DNA of 64,000 nucleotides, taken from assembly GCF_017877055.1 (NCBI RefSeq), contig NZ_JAGIPG010000003.1:797691-861690 (forward strand). Direction: 5' to 3'. Of the stretch, positions 8,741 to 17,180 are shown one piece after another. Both the position numbers and the translations under genes were made by a program. Position 1 is the stretch's first letter, and every line of letters begins with the position of its first letter. The notes under the pieces were generated by a model. That model was not told the DNA's origin. It did not search any database and worked only from the letters and a program-made list of their open reading frames with translations. This stretch comes from Neorhizobium galegae (GTDB lineage Bacteria > Pseudomonadota > Alphaproteobacteria > Rhizobiales > Rhizobiaceae).

Positions 8741-9534
8741 GGTTGGCTCCTGAGTTCCCATTCATTGGAGGAAAATGCCCTTCCGGCTATCCGCAGAAGG
8801 TTTCGTTGGGTTGCCTCATAGTCGTCGAGCCAGTCGTCTGTGACGCGATTTCCATGGACACCAAGTAGGCAGCTGGTTTCGAGGCCGACGGCGCTTCCAA
8901 CCGTTAGAATGATCTCGCTTTCCATTTCGACGCCGATGGCGCCCTTGGCCTGGAAAGCATCAATGAAATTGCCGTGACCATGATCCGCGCCCTCCAGCGG
9001 GCGATAACGGCGGTCCTGACCGAAATAATAGCTGTCGGTCGATGCGACCATGCCGGGGCGGCAGACGAGATCGAGGCTGGCCGCCGCATCCACGAGGCCT
9101 TGCGTGATGCGAGCAGATGCCTGAGCCTTACCACCGGCAGCACGATAGGTGAGCGCAGTACCCGTGTCGCCGATCGCCCGGTCGACGGCGACGAAACTGC
9201 CGACATTATACTCTGCCGCCAGCGCCGACATGCCTCCGATGCGCACGACGCGCCGAGCGCCGAGCATGGCGAGTTCGACCAGGGCTATTTCCGTCGAGGG
9301 GCCGCCGATGCCGGTCGAGCAGATCGTCAGGCGCTTGCCTTCATAGGTGCCGGTAATGACGGCAAATTCGCGCTTGCGGCCGAAATCCGTGACGTCTTCC
9401 AGCATGCCGGCCAGCAGGCGGACGCGGTCCGGATCGCCGGGTGTCAGCACATTTTCGGCAATGTCGCCGGGCCCGCAGGGCAAATGCGGGGGACGGCCAT
9501 TTTTCCAGGGGAAGGCAGCGCTGGTCTTAGCCAT
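8737..9534 (-). CDS. udp: Uridine phosphorylase-like nucleoside phosphorylase
   Basis: A 265-residue PNP/UDP-family enzyme. The start at 9534 (MAKTSAAFPW) is chosen because GGAAAGG precedes it; a longer ATG at 9570 lies deeper inside the permease gene. Seen motifs are LTPGDPDRV (phosphate and substrate loop), STGIGGPSTEIALVEL, and VEMESEIIL, where the Glu-Met-Glu contacts ribose. It cleaves a nucleoside with phosphate to base plus ribose-1-phosphate, which DeoB can then process. The base specificity (uracil or other) cannot be fixed from motifs alone. Confidence 0.86.
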   Translation of the reverse strand: MAKTSAAFPWKNGRPPHLPCGPGDIAENVLTPGDPDRVRLLAGMLEDVTDFGRKREFAVITGTYEGKRLTICSTGIGGPSTEIALVELAMLGARRVVRIGGMSALAAEYNVGSFVAVDRAIGDTGTALTYRAAGGKAQASARITQGLVDAAASLDLVCRPGMVASTDSYYFGQDRRYRPLEGADHGHGNFIDAFQAKGAIGVEMESEIILTVGSAVGLETSCLLGVHGNRVTDDWLDDYEATQRNLLRIAGRAFSSNEWELRSQP

Positions 9535-10297
9535 TCGCCACGCCTTTCCACGACAGCAGCCGGCGTTCAAGGATCGTCAGCGCCACATGCAGAAGCAGCC
9601 CGAGGGCCACGGTCGTCAGCACGGCCGCGAACAGAAGCGGTGTCTTGTACGTCGCGGATGCAAAGGTCATCAGGTAACCGAGCCCGACCTTGCCCGCCAT
9701 CCATTCCGCCAATACGGCGCCGACAAGTGCCTGTACCGCGCCGATCTTCAGCCCGACGAAGACCTCCGGCATGGCCGCCGGCAATTCGATCTGGCGAAAA
9801 CGCTGCAGTCCGCTCAGCCCGAGCAGCTTCGAAAGATCCTTCATCTTCGGGTCGAGCGTCCGGAAACCGGCGACAGCGCCGATGAAGACAGGGAAGAACA
9901 CCAGCGAAAAGACCAGAACGATTTTCGCCATGATGCCGAAGCCGAACCAGACCACGAAAAGCGGCGCGAGCGCGATCTTCGGTGCCGTCTGGAGAATGAC
10001 CAGCGGGCCATCGAGCCAAGTAGCAAGCTTCGGGAAGCGCGTCATGACGTAGGCGATCGCGATGCCCGCGATACAGCCGAGGATGAGGCCGGCGATGATG
10101 TTCTGCAATGTGAAGCCGAGATGCATCCACAATTCGCCGGTCATCGCGATGCCGGCAAGCGCGTTCCAGGTCCGAAGCGGCGAGGGCAGCAAATAGGTCG
10201 GCATGGCCATCGGGCCGGTTGCGTACCACCAGGCGGCCAGAAGCACGAGCAGCGCCAGAGCGTAATCGACCGCCGCGGAAAGGCGCCGTTTCATCAA
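9527..10297 (-). CDS. NitT/TauT-type ABC transporter permease (first of two)
   Basis: A 256-residue permease of the SsuC/TauC type, with LLPSPLRTWNAL near the N-terminus, hydrophobic helices, and the LQTAPKIALAPLFVVWFGFG loop before the coupling helix KDLSKLLGLSGLQRF. It is ATGA-coupled to the ATPase upstream and overlaps the phosphorylase start by 8 bases. The phosphorylase gene separates it from the other permease and the binding protein, so enzyme and transporter genes are interleaved. Confidence 0.88.
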   Translation of the reverse strand: MMKRRLSAAVDYALALLVLLAAWWYATGPMAMPTYLLPSPLRTWNALAGIAMTGELWMHLGFTLQNIIAGLILGCIAGIAIAYVMTRFPKLATWLDGPLVILQTAPKIALAPLFVVWFGFGIMAKIVLVFSLVFFPVFIGAVAGFRTLDPKMKDLSKLLGLSGLQRFRQIELPAAMPEVFVGLKIGAVQALVGAVLAEWMAGKVGLGYLMTFASATYKTPLLFAAVLTTVALGLLLHVALTILERRLLSWKGVANG

Positions 10298-11079
10298 TGC
10301 GCCTCCCCGGCGGGCGTTCTCAAGTCACGCCGCAACTGGGCAACGAGTGTGTGGTAGGTAGGATCGAGCTTGGTGTCTTCGCCCCGCGGGCGTGCAAGAT
10401 CGACGTCATGCACGCATTTCAGCTTGCCGGGCCGGGCCGTCATCACCATCACCCGGTCGGCGAGGTAAGCGGCTTCCTCGACGCTGTGGGTCACGAGCAG
10501 GATGGTCTTTCCGGTCGACTGCCAGATCCGAAGCAACTCGTCGTTGAGGTTGTCGCGGGTCAGAAGATCGACGGCCGAGAAGGGTTCATCCATCAAAAGG
10601 ATCGGCGGATCGTCGGATAGCGCGCGGGCAATGGCGGCGCGCTGGCGCATGCCGCCGGACAGCTGGCGCGGCAGGGCCTTTTCGAAACCTGAAAGCCCGA
10701 CCATCTTGATCAGGTCGAGCGCGGTCTTGTCACCTTGAGCGCGACGGACGCCGGACGTATCGAGGGGGAAGCGGACATTCTCGAGGATGGTCTTCCAGGG
10801 CAGCAGCACCGGTTCCTGGAAGACGAAACCGACCGGACGCACGGCGCCTGCCACGTCGAGGGTAATCGTACCGCCGCTTGCCTGGTCGAGACCGGAGATC
10901 AACCGCAGAAGCGTCGACTTGCCGCATCCGGATGGGCCGACGATCGAGATGAACTCGCCTTTCCTGATCGTGATGCTGACCGGCTCCAGCGCCGTGACCG
11001 TTCCATGGTCCGCAACGAATGTTTTGTGAACACTCGCGATATCGATCATCCGCTCCGATTGACCCACCGATAACTCCAT
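10294..11079 (-). CDS. NitT/TauT-type ABC transporter ATP-binding protein
   Basis: A 261-residue ABC ATPase: Walker A GPSGCGKST, Q-loop FQEPVLLPW, signature LSGGMRQR, Walker B ILLMDEPF and H-loop LVTHS. It is the first gene of the importer/udp/deoB operon. An in-frame ATG at 11049 (MIDIASVHK) has a GGAG close upstream and could be the true start; the longer form is kept because the evidence is even. A perfect inverted repeat at 11189-11208 lies 110 bases upstream in the likely promoter. Confidence 0.88.
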   Translation of the reverse strand: MELSVGQSERMIDIASVHKTFVADHGTVTALEPVSITIRKGEFISIVGPSGCGKSTLLRLISGLDQASGGTITLDVAGAVRPVGFVFQEPVLLPWKTILENVRFPLDTSGVRRAQGDKTALDLIKMVGLSGFEKALPRQLSGGMRQRAAIARALSDDPPILLMDEPFSAVDLLTRDNLNDELLRIWQSTGKTILLVTHSVEEAAYLADRVMVMTARPGKLKCVHDVDLARPRGEDTKLDPTYHTLVAQLRRDLRTPAGEAH

Positions 11080-11188
11080 GTCTGCTAAGGGGGAGAACTA
11101 TTGGCATTGCTGGGGTTTACGCCCGCATCCTACCAGTCCCGCCTCGGAAAGCGGCCAAGCTTTCACAGTATCTCCATGTCGGCAAGGG

Positions 11189-11208
11189 AAATCTCAAAGA
11201 TGAGATTT
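11189..11208. promoter_or_regulatory. Perfect inverted repeat AAATCTCA-n4-TGAGATTT, candidate operator
   Basis: Two 8-base arms with a 4-base centre, upstream of the importer/udp/deoB operon. On the minus strand, TTGAGA within it could act as a -35 element with GATACT about 18 bases on, so a regulator here could block RNA polymerase. The regulator is not identified. Confidence 0.45.
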
Positions 11209-11250
11209 ATATCATAATTGCTCACATAATCTCTCACGCTGCGGTAGCAA

Positions 11251-11373
11251 TTACGCTGCGCCCCCACCCGTCAACATAGTTTCCTCGATAAAGTCCGCGG
11301 CAGCGCATGACATGTTCAATCCGGTCCGCTCGTCATAGAACCCCTCGAGGCGCGGCTCTGCGAGGGCCTTCAT
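11251..11373 (-). CDS. 40-codon ORF translationally coupled to the NACHT-SUMF1 gene
   Basis: The stop of the NACHT-SUMF1 gene overlaps an ATG (ATGA at 11373-11370) that opens a 40-residue frame ending at 11251. It begins MKALAEPRLEGFYDERTG and ends in TGGGAA. The segment EGFYDERTG resembles the start of some MBL-fold hydrolases, so it may be a 5-prime remnant of such a gene; a genuine small peptide is the alternative. It has one Cys and no CxPxR sequence, so it is not a clear FGE substrate. No function is assigned. Confidence 0.4.
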   Translation of the reverse strand: MKALAEPRLEGFYDERTGLNMSCAAADFIEETMLTGGGAA

Positions 11374-13442
11374 TGCCACCCTCCGTGGCGCGCCGCCTTG
11401 GCGATCACGATGCGGAAACCGTTTCCCCGCCAGAAGCCGTCGGGTTCGAGGCTGCCGCGATAGGTGCAGCAGGCCTTCAGCTTGCCGCTGGAGAAACAGC
11501 CGCCCCGCAATATTCTACGAATGGATGGCGCAGCATCCAGTGCTTCCCGTCCATCGTCGGCGTAGGGATATGTGAAGCTCGGCGTCGCCATGTCCTCGCC
11601 CCAGAGCGTCGTGCCCCATTCCCAGACCTGGCCGGCCATGTCGTAGCAGCCATAGGGGGAGCGGCCCCTGGGAAACAGTCCGACTGTGCAGGTGTTGTTG
11701 AAACCCGCCTCCTCGGAATTGGCCGCATCATCCCGCCAGATGCTGCCCCAGGGATAGACGATCGTTTCGTCGCCGTAATCCGGCTGGTCGCCGCGCGCGG
11801 CACGTTCCCATTCCGTTTCGGACGGCAGCCGGACGATCTCGTCGGCGCGGATCCTACCCGCGTCTCGCCAGCGATCGGTCAGCCAGTCGCAATAGGCACA
11901 TGCGTCGCGCCAGGTCAGATCCGTCGCGGGCGCATTGCGGCGGTCCTCGGAAAAGCCGTCGGGGCTGCGCCAAGGCCTTCCGGTTTCCGCAATGAACGTG
12001 CCGTAACTCGCGTTCGTTACCGGATAGAGGCCGATGCGGAAATCACCCACGACGGCTCGATGCGGCGGCGCCGAATTGGGATGGGTATTGGAGCCGAAGG
12101 TGAAGCTGCCGCCTGGCACATCCGCCAGCGCTTCGAGATCGCGAGGATCTCCCCAGACCGAAAGCTTGCGGCCGGCCTTTTCCCGCTCGGGAGCGGTCAG
12201 TGCGCCGTCGCCGATGATCGCAAGGAGAAGAGCGGCAATCCGGTCCCGCAGCGCGCCGGGACCGGTAATGATATCCGCGGCGAGCAGCCCGCCGCGCAGG
12301 ACGTCGTCGCCCTCTCCGCTGATCAGAGCTTCGATCAGGGAAACGGCCCTGTCCGAGCCGGAAAGGCGAGCCGCCAGGCTTTTCAACACCGGTGCCCAGA
12401 GCGCCGGCTCGGTACGGAAGGGCCGGACGGCTTCTTCCGCAGCTTGGGAGGCAAGATGACGGGCGGCAAGCAGTTGGCGCACGCGGCTCACCGGCATCAC
12501 GCCCGGATCGTCGAGCTTGCCGGTGAGGGCATCGAAAGCCAGGCCGCAGAGAAAATTTGCGGTCTGCTTGTCGCCGGCCACCTTCAGAAGCCAGCTGTCA
12601 GCTGCGGCTTCAGCCGTTTGGCCGGCGTCGCCGCCGATCATTGCCATGGCGAACTGGGCGGGATTGGCTGCAGCGGTGCCAAGCGCGATCCCCGTCGCCT
12701 CGAGATCGAGGCCGGCAAGTTTTGCGGCCGCTTGACGACGCTGGACGCCAAGCAATGGCAGGAGATCATGACGGACCAAGCCCTGGGGCATCGGCCAGCC
12801 CTTGACGACGGAAGCTTCGCCCAAGGCCAGCAGGCGCACGCCGGGATGATGGGCCTGAAGCAGCAAGGCCTCGTTAAGGAGGGATATACCGCCGGTGCCG
12901 GCGGCCTCGACGCCGTCCAGGATAAGCAGCAGGGTTGCATCCGATGCCGCCCATGCGCCGTCGGACAAGGCTCGCGCCAATCCCGGAAGGGTATCTTCCA
13001 GCAACGTCGCTAATGTCTTGTCGGCAACGACTGGGACGTAGAGCGGCAGGACATCGTCCAGATCCCAGTTTTCGGAATGCACGGCACCGCGATCGTTACG
13101 AGAAAGTGGTAGGGGAGAATAACCGCCGGAAACGAGCCTGAAAGCGAGATGCTTCGCGAAGGTCGTCTTGCCGCTGCCGGTTTCTCCCGAAAGCAGCAAT
13201 GCCGGATTGTCTCTCACCACTTCGAGCGCCGAGAAATACACGGCCGGTTCCGGCTCCGTCTGGTCCTTCAGCTTGCGCAGACCCTTTGCGGCCTTGTCCT
13301 CGAAGCTGAAATTGACGAGCAACGGGATATAACCGGTCTGCAGATCCGCCACCGAACCGTCCGGCAACGACAGCAACGGTGCCAGTCCGAATTCACGAGC
13401 TTTCGAGAACAGCGCAGCACGCAGCACGGTCGGTACGGTCAT
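11370..13442 (-). CDS. NACHT-like NTPase fused to a SUMF1/FGE-type domain
   Basis: A 690-residue protein with the start taken at the ATG at 13442, 13 bases after the VOC stop; a longer in-frame start at 13484 overlaps that gene. Residues 86-93 are a Walker A (GETGSGKT) and 171-179 a NACHT-type Walker B (LLLILDGVE). A helical, Ala/Leu-rich linker spans about 200-430. Residues 435-682 form a formylglycine-generating-enzyme/C-lectin fold: GGSFTFGS, RIGLYPVTNASY, RLPSETEWERAARG, YDMAGQVWEW, ILRGGCF and GNGFRIV. Cys649, Cys658 and Cys659 lie near, but not exactly at, the FGE copper-site cysteines. No signal peptide is present. Its place in an ABC-importer operon is unexpected, and function is unknown. 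Confidence 0.8.
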   Translation of the reverse strand: MTVPTVLRAALFSKAREFGLAPLLSLPDGSVADLQTGYIPLLVNFSFEDKAAKGLRKLKDQTEPEPAVYFSALEVVRDNPALLLSGETGSGKTTFAKHLAFRLVSGGYSPLPLSRNDRGAVHSENWDLDDVLPLYVPVVADKTLATLLEDTLPGLARALSDGAWAASDATLLLILDGVEAAGTGGISLLNEALLLQAHHPGVRLLALGEASVVKGWPMPQGLVRHDLLPLLGVQRRQAAAKLAGLDLEATGIALGTAAANPAQFAMAMIGGDAGQTAEAAADSWLLKVAGDKQTANFLCGLAFDALTGKLDDPGVMPVSRVRQLLAARHLASQAAEEAVRPFRTEPALWAPVLKSLAARLSGSDRAVSLIEALISGEGDDVLRGGLLAADIITGPGALRDRIAALLLAIIGDGALTAPEREKAGRKLSVWGDPRDLEALADVPGGSFTFGSNTHPNSAPPHRAVVGDFRIGLYPVTNASYGTFIAETGRPWRSPDGFSEDRRNAPATDLTWRDACAYCDWLTDRWRDAGRIRADEIVRLPSETEWERAARGDQPDYGDETIVYPWGSIWRDDAANSEEAGFNNTCTVGLFPRGRSPYGCYDMAGQVWEWGTTLWGEDMATPSFTYPYADDGREALDAAPSIRRILRGGCFSSGKLKACCTYRGSLEPDGFWRGNGFRIVIAKAARHGGWQ

Positions 13443-13455
13443 CTGATCGGCCCCA

Positions 13456-13836
13456 TCAGAACAGTTTTGCGACATCCGGGTCATGGAAACGCTGGATTTC
13501 GATTGCGTAGCCGGCTGGATCCTCGAAGAAGAAGTGTTCGCAATAGGTGCCGCGCAGCATCCCCGACAAGCCTTTCACCCCGGCTTCCTTCATGCGGCTG
13601 TGCCAGCCTTCAACGTCCTGTGCCACAATGGTCAAGAGGACCGCGTTCTTTTCCTGATGCTTCAGGTGGCCGCGATTACCGTCGACGATGCCCAAATAGC
13701 ACTTGCCGGCGATGCGATAGATGCGCGCCAGGCCCTGATCCAGTACCAGTTCGAAGCCGAGTACCTTTTCGTAGAAGGGAGCGACGGCGTGGATGTCTTC
13801 GTAGTAGAAGAAGGTGATCGAGTAGTCTTTTTCCAT
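13456..13836 (-). CDS. VOC (glyoxalase/bleomycin-resistance) superfamily protein
   Basis: A 126-residue single-chain VOC protein with two beta-alpha-beta-beta-beta repeats: ITFFYYEDIHAVAPFYEKVLGF at the first, and VEGWHSRMKEAG to FFFEDPAGYAIEIQRF at the second. The terminal Glu of the EIQ strand is a typical metal ligand. Members act as lyases, isomerases, dioxygenases or binding proteins, so chemistry is not predictable. It lies 14 bases after the signal-less SBP gene and just before the NACHT-SUMF1 gene, in one transcript. Confidence 0.8.
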   Translation of the reverse strand: MEKDYSITFFYYEDIHAVAPFYEKVLGFELVLDQGLARIYRIAGKCYLGIVDGNRGHLKHQEKNAVLLTIVAQDVEGWHSRMKEAGVKGLSGMLRGTYCEHFFFEDPAGYAIEIQRFHDPDVAKLF

Positions 13837-13850
13837 GTCTTATCCCTGAC

Positions 13851-15236
13851 TCAGCGAATGTTGAGCGTGCCCTTGTGATCGATCGATAGCCCGCCGATGC
13901 CTTTACGCGCCGCAAAGACATCGATGGGGTGAACGAGATAAAGCCAGGGCGGGTTTTGATGAAGCCGGGTCAGACAGCGCGCGTAGGCCAGTTCCCGCTC
14001 GGCGTCATCGACGGCGTGGTTGGCGGCGGCGATCAGCGCCTCGGTCTCCGGGTCGTCGTAACCCTGCCACCAGACGGCTTTCGTCTTGGCTGAAATCTTG
14101 TCGTTCAGGATACGGTAGGTGCTGTGCGGCGAAGAATCGAAGATCGCCATGTCGCCCATTTCCTTGCGGCCGATCTGGCGCGCATATTCCGGCCGGTCCA
14201 GCTCGGTCTCGACTTCAACCTCGAGCCCCACCGCCTCTAGCGAAGCCGCCACGAAACGGCTCACTTCCGGTGAACGTTCGGGCATGAAGGTCGGCGTACG
14301 CAACCGGATCGGCCCGCCCGCATCAATATCATCGAGCAGCCGCTTCGCCTTTTCCGGGTCGTGGCCGATGGCAGAGAGGTTCGCCTTGCCGGCGCCGAGA
14401 TGGAAAGGGCTGACGATGGTCGAGGACGGCACGGCAAGACCGTGGAAAATCTCGTCGGCAATCGCTGCGGTATTCACTGCATGGTTTACAGCAAGTCGCG
14501 CCTGCGCCGAGCGGAAGACGCCCTGGCTACAATTCAGATAGTACATGACCGACAGTGTATTGATCGCCTTGCCCCATTCAAAGGCATCGTCGAAGACGAG
14601 GCGGCCTTCCACCCGTTCCAAATTGAGCGCGGCGTCGATACTGCCGCCCCGGAGTTGAGCGTAGCGCGCTTCCGCATGTTTTTCCGCCAGCACCACAATA
14701 TGCTGCGGTCCGGCTTCACCGTTCACCCGCTCCAACACAGCGCGCGTCAACGGTTCGAATTCCGCCACCCGATAACGTCCAGTACCCAAGACAGGCAGGC
14801 CACCGGCATCGAGACGGCAGATATAGAACTCGGAAAAGATGTCGAGGATATCGGCGATGGGATCGGGATTTTCGACACCGACGACGTCCGGTCCTTGCGC
14901 CGTGATGCGCGCATCCTTGAGGTAGCGCGCATAGGACCACTTCATCCCGAACGTATCGACAGCTTCGAGGATGCCATCGATGAAGCCGATGATGTCTTCC
15001 GCCACGCAGAGCTTGCCGTCATGGAAGATTGCGCCTTCGCGGATATGGAAACGCCATTTGCGGCCGTCAACCGAATGGGTCCAACGGTCGAACAGCGCCG
15101 GCCGCACGAAACCGTCCTCCCATTTCAGCAGCGGTTCGAAAACGAGGTTCTTCAGCGTCAGCACGCTGGTATCGTCGGTGACCCGCGTCGGAGGCAGGAA
15201 ATCCACTTTTTCCAGGCTGATGGTAAGCGGGCGCAC
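13851..15236 (-). CDS. SBP_bac_5 (oligopeptide-binding-like) protein without a signal peptide
   Basis: A 461-residue family-5 solute-binding fold: LTLKNLVFEPLLKWED, then WRFHIREGAIFHDGKLCVAEDIIGF, and late YLVHPIDVFAARKGIGGL. The start is set at a GTG at 15236, 8 bases after the permease stop, with GAGTAAGG as a ribosome site; an ATG 45 bases earlier lies in the permease gene. Neither start gives a secretion signal, so the protein would stay in the cytosol. The same operon already has a normal exported binding protein (17228-18790). A cytosolic sensor or carrier of the same ligand is possible, but this is inference. Confidence 0.75.
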   Translation of the reverse strand: MRPLTISLEKVDFLPPTRVTDDTSVLTLKNLVFEPLLKWEDGFVRPALFDRWTHSVDGRKWRFHIREGAIFHDGKLCVAEDIIGFIDGILEAVDTFGMKWSYARYLKDARITAQGPDVVGVENPDPIADILDIFSEFYICRLDAGGLPVLGTGRYRVAEFEPLTRAVLERVNGEAGPQHIVVLAEKHAEARYAQLRGGSIDAALNLERVEGRLVFDDAFEWGKAINTLSVMYYLNCSQGVFRSAQARLAVNHAVNTAAIADEIFHGLAVPSSTIVSPFHLGAGKANLSAIGHDPEKAKRLLDDIDAGGPIRLRTPTFMPERSPEVSRFVAASLEAVGLEVEVETELDRPEYARQIGRKEMGDMAIFDSSPHSTYRILNDKISAKTKAVWWQGYDDPETEALIAAANHAVDDAERELAYARCLTRLHQNPPWLYLVHPIDVFAARKGIGGLSIDHKGTLNIR

Positions 15237-15244
15237 TGGCAACC

Positions 15245-16090
15245 TTACTCGAGTTCGTTGCGGCGACGCGGATTGAACCAATCCGCCAGGCTATCGCCGA
15301 TCAGGTTGAAGGAAAGAACGGCCAACAGGATCGCCATTCCGGGAGCGAGAGCCACCCAGGCGGCGCTGCGGACAAATTGCAGGTTTGCAGAAACGTCGGC
15401 ACCCCATTCCGCCAGGGGGGGCTGGGCACCGAGGCCCAGGAAGCCGAGGCTGGCGGTTTGCAGAATAGCGCTGCCGAGCGCCAGCGTCGACTGCACCAGC
15501 AAGGGGCCGAGCCCGTTGACGAAGATGTAGCGCAGCAGGATTCGATGGGTGGGCAGACCAAGTGAAATTGCGGCCTCCACATAGGGCTTGACGGAAATGC
15601 TCAGCGCCTGGCTGCGCGCGACGCGCGCGAACTGCGGCGCCAACGTGACGGCAACAGCAAGCATGGCGTTCTGGAGGCTCGGCCCGAAAGCCGCCGCAAG
15701 CGCGATCGCCAGTACCAGCGCGGGGAAAGCCAGAATGGCATCGACGATACGCATGATGATGCTATCGAGCCAGCCTCCGGCAAAGCCTGCCAGCATCCCG
15801 AAGAAAACGCCGATCACGAAGGCGATGGCAACCACCCCGACGCCGATCGTCAGCGTCGCCCGGCCGCCATACATGATGCGGGTCAGCACATCGCGACCGA
15901 AGGCGTCGGTGCCAAGCCAGTGAGCAAAGGTCGGGGCCTCCAGCTTATGGAGGATATCGAGCTTGGTCGGCGCATAGGGCGAAACCGGTGGCCCGATGGT
16001 GATCAAGCCAATGAGCGCGACGAGGATGACAAGGCCGACCACGGCCAGCGTATTGCGTCTCAAAAAGGTCAGGAGCTCACGCACGATCAC
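15245..16090 (-). CDS. Dipeptide/oligopeptide-type ABC permease, DppC-like
   Basis: A 281-residue permease with the DppC N-terminal helix, a periplasmic segment with HWLGTDAFGRDVLTRIMYGG, and the EAA loop EAAISLGLPTHRILLRYIFVNG. It is ATGA-coupled to the DppB-like gene. The operon contains no ABC ATPase gene, so the energy subunits must come from elsewhere, possibly the DppD/DppF-like pair at 31.8-33.7 kb. Confidence 0.9.
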   Translation of the reverse strand: MIVRELLTFLRRNTLAVVGLVILVALIGLITIGPPVSPYAPTKLDILHKLEAPTFAHWLGTDAFGRDVLTRIMYGGRATLTIGVGVVAIAFVIGVFFGMLAGFAGGWLDSIIMRIVDAILAFPALVLAIALAAAFGPSLQNAMLAVAVTLAPQFARVARSQALSISVKPYVEAAISLGLPTHRILLRYIFVNGLGPLLVQSTLALGSAILQTASLGFLGLGAQPPLAEWGADVSANLQFVRSAAWVALAPGMAILLAVLSFNLIGDSLADWFNPRRRNELE

Positions 16091-17097
16091 TCCATTCTCT
16101 TGCGCACGCGCGGATCGAGGACTCCATAGAGCAGGTCCACGATGATGGAGGTGAGGACGAATATGAGAGCGAAGACCAGCGTGGTGCCCTGAATGACCGG
16201 ATAGTCACGATTCTTGATCGCTTCGAACATATAACGGCCGATGCCCGGCCAAGCGAAGATCGTCTCGGTCAAGATTGCACCGCCAAGCATTTCCGCAAAT
16301 TTCAGGCCGATAACGGTGATCGCCGGCAGCAGCGAATTGCGCAGGCCGTGGTTCAGCACAACATCCGAACGCCGCAACCCCTTGGCCCTGGCAGTACGGA
16401 TGAAATCCTCACCCATCACGTCGAGCATGGTATTACGCACGAAGCGGCCAAGCGTGGCGGCGAGAAAGGCGGCGAGCACCGCAGTCGGCAGAACGAGATG
16501 CTGGACCGCGCTCCATGCCGCCGCGAAATTACCGGTGATGATGCCGTCGAGAATGGCGAAACCGGTCACGGTTTCCGCCGTCAAAAAGGAGCTCATTCGT
16601 CCCGATACAGGCAGCCAGCCGAGATAGGTCGCGAAGATCAGCTGCAGGATGAGCGCCAGCAGGAAGGCCGGCATCGACACACCGATCAGCGAAACGACGC
16701 GGGTAATGTGGTCGAAGATGGAGTTGGGCCGGACGGCCGACAGCACACCGATCGGAATGCCAAAGATGATGGCGACGATGACGGCAAGAACCGAAAGCTC
16801 GATCGTCGCCGGCAGGCGCATCAGGATTTCGTTTGTCACGGGTTGGCCCGACTTCAGGGAGAAACCGAGATCGCCTTGCAACAGACCGAATACGTAGTTG
16901 GCAAATTGCAGGATCACCGGCTGATCGAGATCGAGCTGGGCCCGCAGCGCATCGATCTGCTCCTGAGCCGCGCCCGGACCGAGCAACGTCACGGCCGGAT
17001 CGCCGGGTATCAACCGGACCAGTGAAAAGACAATCACCAGCACGATGCACATGACGGGTATCAGCGCGATCAGGCGGCGTATGATGAAACTCGCCAT
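16087..17097 (-). CDS. Dipeptide/oligopeptide-type ABC permease, DppB-like
   Basis: A 336-residue permease. It starts MASFIIRRLIALIPVM as expected for DppB, continues with LIPGDPAV and QLDLDQPVILQFANYV, and has the coupling loop IRTARAKGLRRSDVVLNHGLRNSLLP. It pairs with the DppC-like gene downstream. Two hairpins fill the 130-base gap to the binding-protein gene upstream, which would allow higher expression of the binding protein. Confidence 0.91.
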   Translation of the reverse strand: MASFIIRRLIALIPVMCIVLVIVFSLVRLIPGDPAVTLLGPGAAQEQIDALRAQLDLDQPVILQFANYVFGLLQGDLGFSLKSGQPVTNEILMRLPATIELSVLAVIVAIIFGIPIGVLSAVRPNSIFDHITRVVSLIGVSMPAFLLALILQLIFATYLGWLPVSGRMSSFLTAETVTGFAILDGIITGNFAAAWSAVQHLVLPTAVLAAFLAATLGRFVRNTMLDVMGEDFIRTARAKGLRRSDVVLNHGLRNSLLPAITVIGLKFAEMLGGAILTETIFAWPGIGRYMFEAIKNRDYPVIQGTTLVFALIFVLTSIIVDLLYGVLDPRVRKRME

Positions 17098-17118
17098 GCT
17101 CTCAACTCATTTGTAAAG

Positions 17119-17140
17119 CCGCCCGCACAGGGTCGGGCGG
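17119..17140 (-). repeat. Intercistronic hairpin CCGCCCG/CGGGCGG
   Basis: Seven-bp perfect stem with an 8-base loop between the binding-protein and permease genes. With the next hairpin it may block 3-prime exonucleases or attenuate transcription. Confidence 0.5.
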
Positions 17141-17180
17141 ATAGACGCCTTCCCGCCGCGCCAGGGCAAGGACAGCAAGG

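Noticed and set aside
11235..11260. Direct repeat of ACGCTGCG at the end of the 40-codon ORF
   Set aside because: Two 8-mers in GC-rich DNA are not enough to support a functional repeat.
11307..13013. Long plus-strand open frame (568 codons)
   Set aside because: Antisense to the NACHT-SUMF1 gene, whose Walker and FGE motifs are intact.
11370..13442. Diversity-generating retroelement target (FGE/C-lectin fold at a C-terminus)
   Set aside because: No reverse transcriptase, template repeat or accessory gene is visible nearby.
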